This document shows, piece after piece, positions 47,301 through 57,400 of a stretch of DNA of 64,000 nucleotides. Under the pieces are notes generated by a model that was given only the letters and a program-made list of their open reading frames with translations, did not search any database and was not told the origin of the DNA. Origin of the DNA: Podarcis raffonei (lineage: Eukaryota > Chordata > Lepidosauria > Squamata > Lacertidae). The stretch lies in the NCBI RefSeq assembly GCF_027172205.1, contig NC_070614.1, positions 35,392,001 to 35,456,000 of the forward strand, in the 5' to 3' direction. A program made the translations under genes and the position numbers. Each line of letters begins with the position of its first letter. Positions within the stretch are counted from its first letter, which is position 1.

Positions 47301-50300
47301 TTCCGCCAGGGCATGATCAAGGATGCCCACAACGCCCTGCTGGACATCCAGTCGAGCGGGCGGGCCAAGGAGCTGCTGGGGCAGGGCCTGCTGATGCGCA
47401 GCATGCAGGAGCGCAACCAGGAGCAGGAGAAGATTGAGAAGCGCCGCCAGGTCCCCTTCCACATGCACATCAACCTGGAGCTGCTGGAGTGCGTCTACCT
47501 GGTCTCGGCCATGTTGCTGGAGATCCCCTACATGGCCGCGCATGAGTTTGACGCCCGCCGGCGCATGATCAGCAAGCAGTTCCACCACCAGCTCCGGGTG
47601 GGCGAGCGCCAGCCCCTTCTTGGTTAGTGGCTTTCCTCTTAACTGTGAGATGTGTTTCTGGGTACGCTGGCCAGGGGGCTTCTTTTCCTCTGTCATGCTG
47701 GGCCTTCTAACAAGAATCTTCCTAGGCTTGACTTAGAATCCTCCCTGTCTCTCTGGGCAAATAATGGGATCTTCAAGGCAATTGCAGGTCTGGGCCTAGA
47801 GGTGCTTGAACGCTGCAGTCTGTTGGTGTGTTAAGCAAGGGAGCATTTTGCTTGTTTGCCTCTTGCTAGTTTCTTGGGGAGGGGCAGGTTTTCCTCTGGC
47901 CTCTGTGGCATGGCCAGGCACGATCCAGGGTTCACAAAGTTGTCTTTCCACGTTAGCCAGCCTCCCACTATGGTTCACTTGCTTTGGCACCATTTCCCAA
48001 ATGTCTCCTTGTGTTCTGTTGGTTCTATAATTTTTTTTAAAAGTTGCTCCTTCATCTTAATTTGGCAGCTGTTTATTATTATTATTTTGTAAATGCATAT
48101 TTATCAGAACTGCAGGTGGCACTCGACACCTTGGAGTCATTCAATGCTGTGTTGGAAAACAGAGCAAATGATTCTTCAGCGATGATGCCTGCTGCCAAAT
48201 TGTGTGTCTTTGTTTTTCCTTTACAGCTACTTTTACACATCCTTCCATAACTATTTGTTAAACCTAAGAAAAAATTAACTGAAGTTATGTAGATTTCTCT
48301 AATAAGTTTTATTTTTATTGGATAATTTATTTATTTATTTTTTACACAAGGACTAGAAAAATATCTTTTTCCAGATACAAAAATGAAAGCTGCTTTTTGC
48401 GTTCATTGTCTTCATGTGCAATAGGATGTTAAGGGGATGTGGCCTGCCTTGCTAGCTAATCAAAATCCTGTTCATCAAGACAAGGAATGCCTTCCCCATT
48501 TGATGACCCCTTCTCCCCTCCCCCCATCTTTCTTCAGGCCCCCCAGAATCGATGAGGGAGCATGTGGTGGCAGCATCTAAGGCTATGAAGATGGGCGACT
48601 GGAAGACGTGTCACCGTTTCATCGTCAATGAGAAAATGAACGGGAAGGTCTGGGACCTGTTCCCCGAGGCTGACAAAGTGCGAGGCATGCTTGTCCGGTC
48701 AGTTGCATGGGAATGGGGTGACGGGGCGGTTCCTCTATAGAATCATAGAGTTGGAAGGGACCCCGAGGGTCATCTAGTCCAGCCCCCTGCAATTGCAGGA
48801 ATATGCAGTTGTCCTGTAGAAAGCTGCCTTATCCTGAGTCAGACCATTGCTCTGCTTAGCTTGGGCGTATCCACCTTGATCGGGACGCGGGTGGCGCTGT
48901 GGGTAAAACCTCAGCTCCTAGGACTTGCCGATCGCATGGTCGGCGGTTCGAATCCCCGTGGTGGGGTGCGCTCCCGTTGTTCGGTCCCAGCGCCTGCCAA
49001 CCTAGCAGTTCGAAAGCACCCCCGGGTGCAAGTAGATAAATAGGGACCGCTTACTAGCGGGAAGGTAAACGGCGTTTCCGTGTGCGGCTCTGCCTCGCCA
49101 GGGTAGCTTCGTCACGCTGGCCACGTGACCCGGAAGTGTCTGCAGACAGCGCTGGCTCCCGGCCTATAGAGTGAGATGAGCGCACAACCCTAGAGTCTGT
49201 CAAGACTGGCCCGTACGGGCAGGGGTACCTTTACCTTTTTATCCACCTTGATGGATAAAGAGACGAAGCCTGGGACCGTCAGTGCTCCAGCCCATGAGTT
49301 ATGGGGCCATCTATGCAGGCTAGGAGGGGAGGGCTTGGAACCCTTGAAATGGAGAAGAGGGTGCAGAACTGGGATGTATGTGTTGAGAGCGGCCACCTTG
49401 TCTGTGTGCAGGTGGGTGCTGAGAGGCTGGGGGGGGTGTCTGTCTGGGGACTGGAAAGCGTAGCTCTGCCCCCCTTTCAGGGATCTCTGCCTGGCTCTCA
49501 TGACTGCTCCCCTCCCTTCTTTCTCCCTGGCAGGAAGATCCAAGAGGAGTCTCTCCGAACCTACCTCTTCACTTACAGCAGCGTCTATGACTCCATCAGG
49601 TATTGTGTGAGGGTCATCATGGCCTCCTGGTTGCTCTTTCAGCCTGGCAGCTTTTTGGCCAGGGTGTGAGTGGCGGATGTGGCATAAGTGGCTGAGTGCA
49701 TCTTTATGGGTGCACATGTTGCTTCAGCATCCCCTCCGCAGGCTCCCTATCCATAAAATATATCAATCAAAGGAATCCATCCTCTGTACATGGCACACTT
49801 GGGTACCTTTTTTGGTTGCCAAACCTGCTTAGATTTTCTGCCTGGCAGGCTGCCGATGGGCCAGCCTTTGATGGCTGAGTCTCACAAGCTCAGCTTCTAC
49901 CTCTTTCTTCCTCTCTCTCTCTCCCCGTGCCCCCTTCCCCAATTATGCCTCCCTTTCTAGCATGGAGATCCTGTCTGATATGTTTGAGCTGGACCTACCC
50001 ACAGTGCACAGTATCATTAGCAAGATGATCATCAATGAAGAGCTGATGGTGAGTGATGCTTTCTCGCATGGCAGACGGGTGGCTGGAGGAGACCTAGAGA
50101 TGGGTGGCCACCACAGGAGGGGACACTTGGCCAGGAGAAAGTGGGTTGCCCTTGTACAAACCAGCTCAAGGGGTGTGGGAGAAGAGGGTCAGGGATGGGC
50201 TTCTGCAGCAGCCGCACCATGGACCCTTTTGAAAGAAATAAGAGGCAACGTGGGGTCAGCATGAGAAGCGAGTCGTCCAAATATAAGCCGCCAACCAGTA

Positions 50301-51583
50301 TAGGCCTCACCCCTAAAATGAGATCTCTTTGTGAAAGAGAAATATCTAAATCTCTGTGCTTTTGGCAGTCTGCAGCCCCGTTGCACTATGAATAACTCAG
50401 TTGGCAAACAGGGTACTGAAGTTCCATATGGTTCTCGAGGTCGCATCTTAAATCATGGCTTCTCTTGCCTGTAAGTGCTATAGGCAGCGTTCAGGTTTAA
50501 TACAAGCCAGATTTGGGAGGGAAAGTAGACCAACACTTTAGAAGGTTTCTAACATGTCTCTCCTTCGCTGGGTTTGTCTGAGCCTCCCAAATCTTGCCTT
50601 CCCAGGCCTCTTTAGACCAGCCGACCCAGACAGTTGTGATGCACCGGACGGAGCCCACGTCCCAACAGAACCTGGCGCTCCAGCTGGCTGAGAAGCTGGG
50701 CAGCCTCGTGGAGAACAACGAGAGGGTCTTTGACCAGAAGCAAGGCACCTATGGGGGCTACTTCCGGGGTGAGCCGGCGTCCTGGAAGCCAGTTGCAGCC
50801 ACAGCTTCTTGCTTCTCCTATCTCCATTCCTTTAGCCACTTTGTGTCAGTTATCTGCCTGGGGACAAATAGGGCGACTGTTCCCATAAGTATCTATTTCT
50901 CTTTTAAAATTCTGGCCTTCGTGGTATGGAGCAAAAGCTAAGGAAACCAGTTCCCATTAATGATTGTCAGCTTCTCTTGGTTCCTTGCAGCCACAGCTTT
51001 ACCTGCATCTCACCTGATCTTATATCAAATCAAAACTTCATTTATGAAGTTGAGTGAGTGGCAGGTAGGTGTGGTCTGCAAAAAAAACAACCACATGGGC
51101 CTGATTGGCTGGCCTGAGTTGGCCCACGGGCTGGAAGTTATCACCCCTGCATTCTTTGAATGGTTTGTCTGCTTTCCTTCCCTCATCACAGGATCCAAAT
51201 CCTCCTTTGGTTCAGCACTTCTCCCTTCATACAGGACACAGAGATGATAGTTGTTTTCTCCCCGCATTTTCTAAATCCAAAGTGTGCCGATTTCACTGCA
51301 AAACGATGGTTTGTTTTGGTTGAAGAACCAGGAAGTGTGCACTCGAGAGTCACTTTGCCTTGGTCTCTGTGTACCTGTCTTGTTTTCCATAAGCTGCGCA
51401 GCAAACCCATTTCTGTTGTCATCTTGCTTGCCCACTTTCCACTGGTGCCTTGTAGCTCAACTCTCTCTTCTCTCTCTCTCTCTCTCTCGCCCTCCAGACC
51501 AGAAGGATGGCTACCGCAAGAACGAAGGAGGCTACATGCGGCGTGGAGGGTATCGGCAGCAGGAGCGACAAAGCAACTATTGA
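34269..51583 (+). CDS. EIF3C: Eukaryotic translation initiation factor 3 subunit C, 912 aa in 20 coding exons
   Basis: EIF3C is a core subunit of the eIF3 complex, which binds the 40S ribosome and recruits eIF1, eIF5 and mRNA in the cytosol. Coding exons: 34269-34369, 34709-34774, 34964-35153, 36243-36368, 37133-37187, 37324-37433, 37776-37903, 38590-38746, 38883-38986, 42557-42698, 42838-42963, 44536-44629, 45220-45407, 46426-46650, 47259-47622, 48538-48697, 49534-49599, 49961-50048, 50606-50768, 51498-51583. They sum to 913 codons including stop; human is 913 aa by recall. The protein begins [19 protein letters not shown], has Asp/Glu- and Lys-rich stretches at about 150-300, then the conserved eIF3c N domain, a PCI domain near the C-terminal third ([34 protein letters not shown]) and a Gly/Arg/Tyr tail. 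One clear substitution is [13 protein letters not shown] versus human NNLGEGVIVKIKF. A poly(A) signal AATAAA lies at 51657-51662. Confidence 0.98.
35868..36030 (-). mobile_element. CORE-SINE-like fragment
   Basis: On the minus strand it reads GTGCAACAGTGGGTATCAGA and AGTGTCTTAGGCTTAGTCAC, in MIR order, in EIF3C intron 3. Confidence 0.45.
36425..36565 (+). mobile_element. tRNA-Lys-derived, CR1-tailed SINE
   Basis: The head contains CATGAGACTCTTAATTTCAG (anticodon CTT as in tRNA-Lys) and GGTTCGAGCCCC. The tail TTGCAGGGGGTTGGACTATATGACCCTC...TCTATGAATCCC is CR1-like. It lies in EIF3C intron 4 and is not a functional tRNA gene. Confidence 0.75.
36575..36685. mobile_element. Foldback hAT-like MITE, old
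   Basis: CTGGACTCCCAACTCCCATC pairs with GGGAAGCTGGGAGTTGTAAT, in the same intron and directly after the SINE. Confidence 0.5.
36737..36986 (+). mobile_element. hAT element (GGCAAACTAAGGCCCG family), complete
   Basis: The 250-bp copy has ends CATGGGTAGGCAAACTAAGG / AGTATGCTGACCCCTG. The flanks GTGTTAAG (36729-36736) and GTGTTAAA (36987-36994) match at 7 of 8 positions, as an 8-bp hAT duplication. Confidence 0.78.
39107..39420 (+). mobile_element. LINE 3' end of CR1 type
   Basis: It holds GGCCATGTTCTGTCTCCCCT, TTGGTTGGCCACTGTGAGAA and CTGATCCAGCAGCATCTG, a frequent reptile LINE 3' UTR. It lies in EIF3C intron 9. Confidence 0.55.
39699..42413 (-). mobile_element. L1 LINE, 5' UTR joined to ORF2 with the middle missing
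   Basis: On the minus strand it has a GC-rich 5' UTR (42413 to about 42080). It then runs straight into the reverse-transcriptase part of ORF2 ([25 protein letters not shown]) and its C-terminal half as an open frame of 574 codons (42066-40342). A second frame covers 40345-40058, so one frameshift separates them. The 3' UTR and an A-rich tail (plus-strand T run near 39700) close it. ORF1 and the endonuclease part of ORF2 are absent. A 19-bp duplication, CACAYGGGCATCAGTGGTT, flanks it (39680-39698 and 42414-42432; one mismatch). It sits in EIF3C intron 9, as counted from the first coding exon, between the exons ending at 38986 and starting at 42557. Confidence 0.88.
43008..44376 (+). mobile_element. 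L2-type LINE with a long open reverse-transcriptase frame
   Basis: An open frame of about 380 codons (to 44153) encodes [42 protein letters not shown] and the thumb and C-terminal part [12 protein letters not shown]...[17 protein letters not shown]. The 3' UTR ends GCCGCCCTGAGCCCAGC...GATATAAATAAAA followed by (ATT)n (44332-44375). The 5' end with the endonuclease is missing. It lies in the EIF3C intron between 42963 and 44536. Confidence 0.88.
45737..45877. mobile_element. Foldback hAT-like MITE, old
   Basis: GTGGGAAACCTGTGGCTCCC at the left and TATCTGGAGGGCCATC at the right, with GGATTACAAGTCCCGTTGCT and GATAGGAGTTGGGCTCTACC as central arms. Confidence 0.5.
46218..46350. mobile_element. 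Foldback hAT-like MITE
   Basis: TGGACTCCAACTCCCATCAG pairs with ATGATGGGAACTGGAGTCCA, with outer arms CCTCCAGATA / TATCTGGAGG. It lies in the EIF3C intron before the exon at 46426. Confidence 0.65.
48737..48800 (-). mobile_element. CR1-tail fragment of a SINE or CR1
   Basis: AGAATCATAGAGTTGGAAGG and GTCATCTAGTCCAGCCCCCT are the reversed CR1-type tail. Confidence 0.65.
48881..49239 (+). mobile_element. Sauria SINE, full length
   Basis: This second complete copy is about 359 bp, in the EIF3C intron after 48697. The head is CGGGACGCGGGTGGCGCTGT and the B box GGTTCGAATCCC. It carries the longer body with CTGCAGACAGCGCTGGCTCC. The 13-bp duplication TATCCACCTTGAT flanks it (48868-48880 and 49240-49252). 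Confidence 0.92.
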
Positions 51584-51663
51584 TTCCCTAAGCCATCACA
51601 GTAGAGTTTCCTGGTGCAGGGAAGATCTTATTCCAGTTCCCATTATTCAAATACTTAATAAAG

Positions 51664-53270
51664 AGTTTGTTTGGAGCGTGACTGGCCTGTGGTGTCTTTG
51701 GGAGCACAAGAAGCAGCGTGGGAGATGAGAACCAGAGTCAGGAATTCATTGCTGTTCTTGCTGCGTCCCAAGTGGCCACTGGGGGCATCACCCAACCTTT
51801 GCCCTTTGGCTTCAGGCAGCGGGGCCAAATGTGTCTCGGCCTCTCTTGGTGGATTTTGGCCCTCTTCCCATTCCATAACCCATATCTGCAGGCTGTGCCC
51901 CTCAGTGAACCTGCTCTGTGGTCTCCCCAAGTGTGTTTGCCTGCCCTGAATATGCCTCTTTCATACCTGGATGGAGAGATGTGCTCTGGCTGTGGCTGGG
52001 AGCCAGGTGACTCCCAGAATGTTGTCCTCGAGTTGAAAAAGTTACCTCCCCTGGAAGAACCCTGAGAATGAGTGAATGTGGCTGCCAAGAGTCCCACTGC
52101 GAGGAGAAGTGAATGATGGACAGTTTCAAGGCCGAGTCCATTCATTTACAAGCTGCCTCCCCCTGCATCACGCCAGCATCTGTACCTATTGGGTATTTGT
52201 CCACAACTGCACCTTTTTTAATTAAAGAGAAAACAAACAGATGAGACTGCTTCTGCCGGGTGTTGAGGGAAGATGAATTTCTCTGTGAGGTCACTAAGTG
52301 CATTGTCAAAGGACTTTGTCCTTAAAACCAAACTCCTCAGTTGGATAGGGCGCTCTCCATGGCGGAGAGAGGGACATAGATGCTTCTTACTGAAGCAGAG
52401 CTGATTTATTAACTCCATATGGTGGTTCTGACGGGCTGAGCTCCAGTCGGGTGGCATCCAATGCTTTTTCAATTTAACAATATTTAGCAAAGCCCACTCC
52501 TGCCAAGGGTGTTGGTAGTGCTTTACCTGTCCATACTGGACTGTCTGGCACTGTAATTTTGCTCAAGGTCAGAAAAATTACCACAGACCATGTCTTGTTT
52601 TTTAAAAGGGGGGAAATGCCGACAGGGAGTTGTAACCCAGCGTCAGTGGGACAGCCCACAAGCTGGCTTTGGGCTACAGTCCGGAGTGGCGTACTACCAA
52701 AAGGCAAGATTCCTGCACTAACCAGGCCTACAGACAATCCGTTGCAGATTTCAGCAGTTTTAATCTCCTTAATTTCTTGTGATAGGGTTTTTTTAGTTCC
52801 ATGTAAGCCTGGCTGGATGTCCGTATTAAGCCCTTGGCTCAGCTTCCGAAGCTAAAGCATTTATTTCTCCTTATCTTGGCAGGCCTCAGCTAAATCACCT
52901 TCAGAACAGAAGCTGCAAAGTCTTGCGCTGCCTCCACTCTGGGTGGACTGCATTGCCTCACTGTATCTTCTGCCCTCTGCGCATTTGTAGGGCCCGCTTT
53001 GGCAGGTGACCTAGTCTTTTTTAATTAGAGTTAATAAATTCCTCAGGGAGACCTCCTAAGACACACCTCTCAGTCCTGAGGGGAATGCCCAAGTCGGCCA
53101 TTTTTGGACCATGTCCCAGCTACCTTGTGCTTGTGTGTTTAAGCAAAAACATGATGAGTTTCCAAGCAGAAATGCAGAATGGCGCCACCCCACCCCACGG
53201 GGGAATTGTAGGTGGGAGTTATGTGGTTTGTCAGAGGCTGGCTTCTGTAGGAGCAGAAATTCTCAACCCT
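51664..53270. other. EIF3C-PRODH2 spacer, no gene recognised
   Basis: Frames here are short and show no recognisable domains or repeat family. A promoter for PRODH2 was not recognised in it. Confidence 0.4.
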
Positions 53271-53274
53271 CTTA

Positions 53275-53526
53275 AGAAGAAGAAGAAGAGTTTGGATTTA
53301 ATATCCCGCTTTATTACTACCCGAAGGAGTCTCAAAGCGGCTAACATTCTCCTTTCCCTTCCTCCCCCACAACAAACACTCTGTGAGGTGAGTGAGGCTG
53401 AGAGACTTCAGAGAAGTGTGACTAGCCCAAGGTCACCCAGCAGCTGCATGTGGAGGAGTGGAGACGTGAACCCGGTTCACCAGATTATGAGTCTACCACT
53501 CTCAACCACTATACTACACTGGCTCA
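53275..53526 (-). mobile_element. CORE-SINE with (GAA)n tail
   Basis: On the minus strand it starts AGCCAGTGTAGTATAGTGGT, has GGTTCACGTCTCC as B box, the core TGCTGGGTGACCTTGGGCTA and a tail ending in CTTCTTCTTCTT. It is well preserved compared with other MIR-like pieces here. Confidence 0.75.
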
Positions 53527-53571
53527 ACCTTTCACAGAAACAAGACACTGGATATGTTTGTCACTCTAAAC

Positions 53572-53754
53572 TAGAGGTTGTCAACCTGGTCCCTGCCGCC
53601 CACTAGTGGGTGTTTCAGGATTGTAGGTGGGTGGCAGGGGGTTCTACGGCATAAGCTGAATCCTTCCATCGAGCACTGGTGGGCGGTAAGGAAATTTTAC
53701 CATCCAGAAAGATGCATTAGTGGGCGGTAGGTATAAAAAGGTTGATTACCCCTG
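53572..53754 (-). mobile_element. hAT MITE (same family as the split copy at 2420-8420)
   Basis: The ends are AGAGGTTGTCAACCTGGTCC / GGTTGATTACCCCTG. It shares CGCCCACTAGTGGGTG and AAATTTTACCATC with the copy at 8243-8420. The octamer CTCTAAAC stands on each side (53564-53571 and 53755-53762). Confidence 0.85.
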
Positions 53755-53762
53755 CTCTAAAC

Positions 53763-53898
53763 CAGGCATAGGCAATCTCGGCTCTCCACATGTTTTGAGA
53801 CTACAATTCCCATCATCCCTGACCACTGGTCCTGTTAGCTAGGGATGATGGGAGTTGTAGGCCCAAAACATCTGGAGGGCTGAGTTTGCCTATACCTG
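53763..53898. mobile_element. Palindromic hAT MITE inserted at the same octamer
   Basis: The 136-bp near-perfect foldback runs from CAGGCATAGGCAATCTCGGC to CTGAGTTTGCCTATACCTG. Its central arms are CTACAATTCCCATCATCCCT / GGGATGATGGGAGTTGTAG. CTCTAAAC stands on both sides (53755-53762 and 53899-53906). Confidence 0.88.
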
Positions 53899-53924
53899 CT
53901 CTAAACCATTGGCTGCCATGCTAT

Positions 53925-54010
53925 ACCAGCCTCCCCCAACGTGGTGTCCTCCAGATGCTTCAAACTACGACTCCCATCATCCCTGGCCATCATCTGGAGC
54001 TCCAAAATGT
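53925..54010. mobile_element. Foldback MITE fragment
   Basis: GTGTCCTCCAGATGCTTCAA followed by CTACGACTCCCATCATCCCT is the left arm of the same family as 53763-53898. The right arm is eroded. Confidence 0.55.
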
Positions 54011-54491
54011 AAGTGCTGCGACGGAAGGAAGGATCATGGAGTCTCAGAACAGTAGAGGGAGGGACCCAAAGTGCCATCTAGTCCAATGCAGGAATCACAG
54101 CTAAGGACCGATGGGTTGCAAGTGTGGAATAAATGTGGTAGCAGTAAAATGGCCAGTTCCACAAATCGAAGTGGTCAAGTAGGTGATCCTTCAAATAATG
54201 GGTACCCTTCAAAAGAAACGGCCTCCGATGGGATAAAACAGTTGACTGCCTTGGAGTGCTGAAGTTTAATAAGTGACTTCTCCTCCTCAGCAGTTTTTCT
54301 ACCCTACTAAGCTGCTCCCCCTCCACCTGCCCCTACTAACCTGCTGAGGCAGCACCTTGTCAGCTGGGTCTTGCACTTTTTCTCTACTTCACCCCTCCCA
54401 CCGGGGTTTCCTGCTGGCCCCAAATGCTGTGGGATAGGCAGCAGGTGCTACACTCTGTCCAGAGCCGTGGCCCTTGGACGGAGCTGGCGGC

Positions 54492-57400
54492 ATGCTGAAC
54501 TGCGGGCCTCGCTTGCCGCACCGTAGGCTGGCTTCCCTCTGGGCTCCCCAAGCAGCTTCTTCGAAATCTACATCTCCCCAGCCAGCCCTCCAAGCTGCTG
54601 CGAAGGACCCCACGCCTGCCCATCTTTCCCTGAACTTGGGCGATGGGAAGGTATTCCACCTGAAGAGCAACTGGGAGCTCACTCGGGGGCTGTTGGTGTT
54701 CCGGCTCTGCTCCTCCCCATGGCTGGTTCGGAAAGCGCCCACGGTGAGACCAAGGGGGGGGGGCTCAGATCTTGACCCACTGCAGGCCACACACCCACGC
54801 AATCAATTCATTTCCAATCACCTGTAGTAGCTTAAGGGGTGCCCCAAAGTGGTCTGTTGTGGCTGGGGCGGGTGGGGTAGGTTAAGGGTCTTTGGGTCAA
54901 GCTGTGGGATGGGTCTGAACTGTATTCAAAAAGGAGTCTTGTTTCACCTTGTCTGCGACAAATTGTTGCAGCATGAAGCACTGCTGCTCCAGAGTCCAGT
55001 CACTCAATTCCCTTCCCATTCCTGCTGGTTCTTCTTGCCCCCACCCCCACTCCTCCAGGAGCCAGTCAACTTTTCAATAGGTGCTGAAGATTCATAGCCC
55101 TCATTTGCGATTATCTGCCCCTTCCCATAGGGTCCCCTTCCCCCCCAAAATATTTGTTGAACTTCTGCAAGCCTTGCGGGACTCCCCGGCTTGATGATAC
55201 TGCCCTCTTGTGTGTTGATGGGACATTTTGACTCCATAAGCACCAACACACACAAAGCCAACATCAAAAATTACAGGGAACAAGCAGAAACTGCAACAAA
55301 ATGGTGCAGAATGCAGCAATCCTCAGGATTCCCAGCTGCTCCATTCCACCACCTCCCCAGCATTCCAGTTTTGACTGAGCACCCTCAACCTCAGCGAGAT
55401 GCTCTTGGTGGGGTGTCACTCCCACTTCAGTTTCCTCCCCCCTAAAGTTTATTGAGGTACTTCTGCAAACTGTGATTCCCCCAAGGCTACTGATATGTCC
55501 TTCCTGTGCAAGGCTGCTGCTGTTTTGGCTATGTGAGCAACAGTGCTCAAAATCTGAACACTGGAAATGGAGGGAATGATTGTGCCATAAAGTTTCGATC
55601 CCACTTGATACCCAAAATGGATCCTTAATTGGCTGGTGCACCCATTCCTTGAACACCTCTGCCATGCCCTATTTGTTAGCCTTTCGGACTCGCCGTCGAT
55701 GTCTACGTAGAAGTTCCATAAACCTGTTATTTCTCTCCATCAGGTCCTTTCCGTCTCCCAGCGGATTCTGGGCCACCGACTCTGGACTTCTGTGCTCCGT
55801 CTTACGCTTTACGGACAGTTTGTTGCTGGCGAAACCCACACAGAGGTCAAGGGAACACTGCGACGGCTCCAGAACTTGGGGATCCGTCCTCTCCTAGCTG
55901 TCCCCATAGAGGAAGATGTGGGGCAGGCAAAGGAAGGGTGAGTGTCGGATGAGAAAAGTGAGGAGGGCACGATTTGGATAGCCAAAGAGAAGTCTGTGCC
56001 TTGATACTATGAGGAGAAGCATAGGCAGGCCAAGGAAACAAGTTCTCTGACAGGGGTTTAAAGGCAAGGCACATGATTTAGCTAAAACTGCTGAGAGGCT
56101 GGTGGGTTTGATTCAGCTTCCCATTTAGTCCTCTGTACTCCACTCACATATGATTCAAGCATAGATCTGGACGGATTCATATCAGCACTGGATTTAGGGT
56201 GGTGCGGGCGGCTCCCTCTCACAGGGCCCCAACCCGAGGGGGTGCAACATTGAGAAGATCCATAATCAAGAAGATCCATTTGGGGCACCAAGTTTTGGCC
56301 TTACTACAAAAGATTACCAAAGTCTGCCCTTGCTTTGTCTTTTACCTCTGTGAGAGTGTCACACTTTCTTGGCGGATAAATGAGCTAGCCAGCACGGTGA
56401 CCTAATGGCAATGGTGCATGTGGCCCCGGAGGATAACAATAATTTAATAATTTTTTTATTTGTACCCCACCCATCTGACTGGCTTGCCTCAGCCACTTTG
56501 GGCGGCTTCTGAGATATGATAAAAACGCAGTAAAACAACAAACATAAAAAAACCTCCCTATACCAGGGCTGCCTTCAGATACAGTCTAAAAGTCAGATAC
56601 AGTGGTACCTCGGGTTAAGTACTTAATTCGTTCCGGAGATCTGTTCTTAACCTGAAGCACCACTTTAGGTAATGGGGCCTCCTGCTGCCGCCGCGCCGCC
56701 AGAGCACGATTTCTGTTCTCATCCTGAAGCAAAGTTCTTAACCCGAGGTACTATTTCTGGGTTAGTGGAGTCTGTAACCTGAAGTGTCTGTAACCTGAAA
56801 CGTATGTAACCCGAGGTACCACTGTACAGTATTTGTTTATTTCCTAGACATCTGATGGGAGGCATTCCACAGGGTGGGTGCCGCTACCAAAAAGGCCCTG
56901 TGCCTGGTTCCTTGTAACCTCATAGTGAGGGAACTGCCAGAAGGTGCTTTGCCCTGTGGGGAGAAGTGCTCAAGTGCTCAAATGTCAAGTGAGGAAGCAT
57001 GATTCACATATCCTTATCTGCTGCACAAAGCTGTCTTCACAACCTGTTTTTTTTATCCGGTTTGTGTTCAGGAAGTGGTTATCCAGAGGTTAGGTGCTAA
57101 GGGTAGCGATGCGTACTTTCACACACAGCACATTGCAGCCGCTGCCAATGCAAGATATAAATCACTCGCCTTTTTATCTAACACATGTGAAATCACCTCT
57201 TGCTGAAAATGGCAAGAAACCCCAAAACAGCCCCCTTTAAAATGCAATCTCAGAGTTTCAGAAGAGCACCGCCGGATGAGGGCCAGGCAGTCCAGATTCC
57301 TGCTTCTCACAGTAGACAGCGCAATGCTGTCAGGCATAAAGCCTTCTCTGGCAATTCTCTGTGCTATACTAGCCCTGGGTCTGGAGGTTCTATTGAGCTG

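Noticed and set aside
46716-47696. 326-codon open frame on the minus strand
   Set aside because: It is antisense to the large EIF3C exon at 47259-47622 and flanking intron. GC-rich coding DNA often leaves such shadows, and the protein has no recognisable family.
53085-53606. 173-codon plus-strand frame
   Set aside because: It runs through a CORE-SINE and the start of a hAT MITE, so it is a chance frame.
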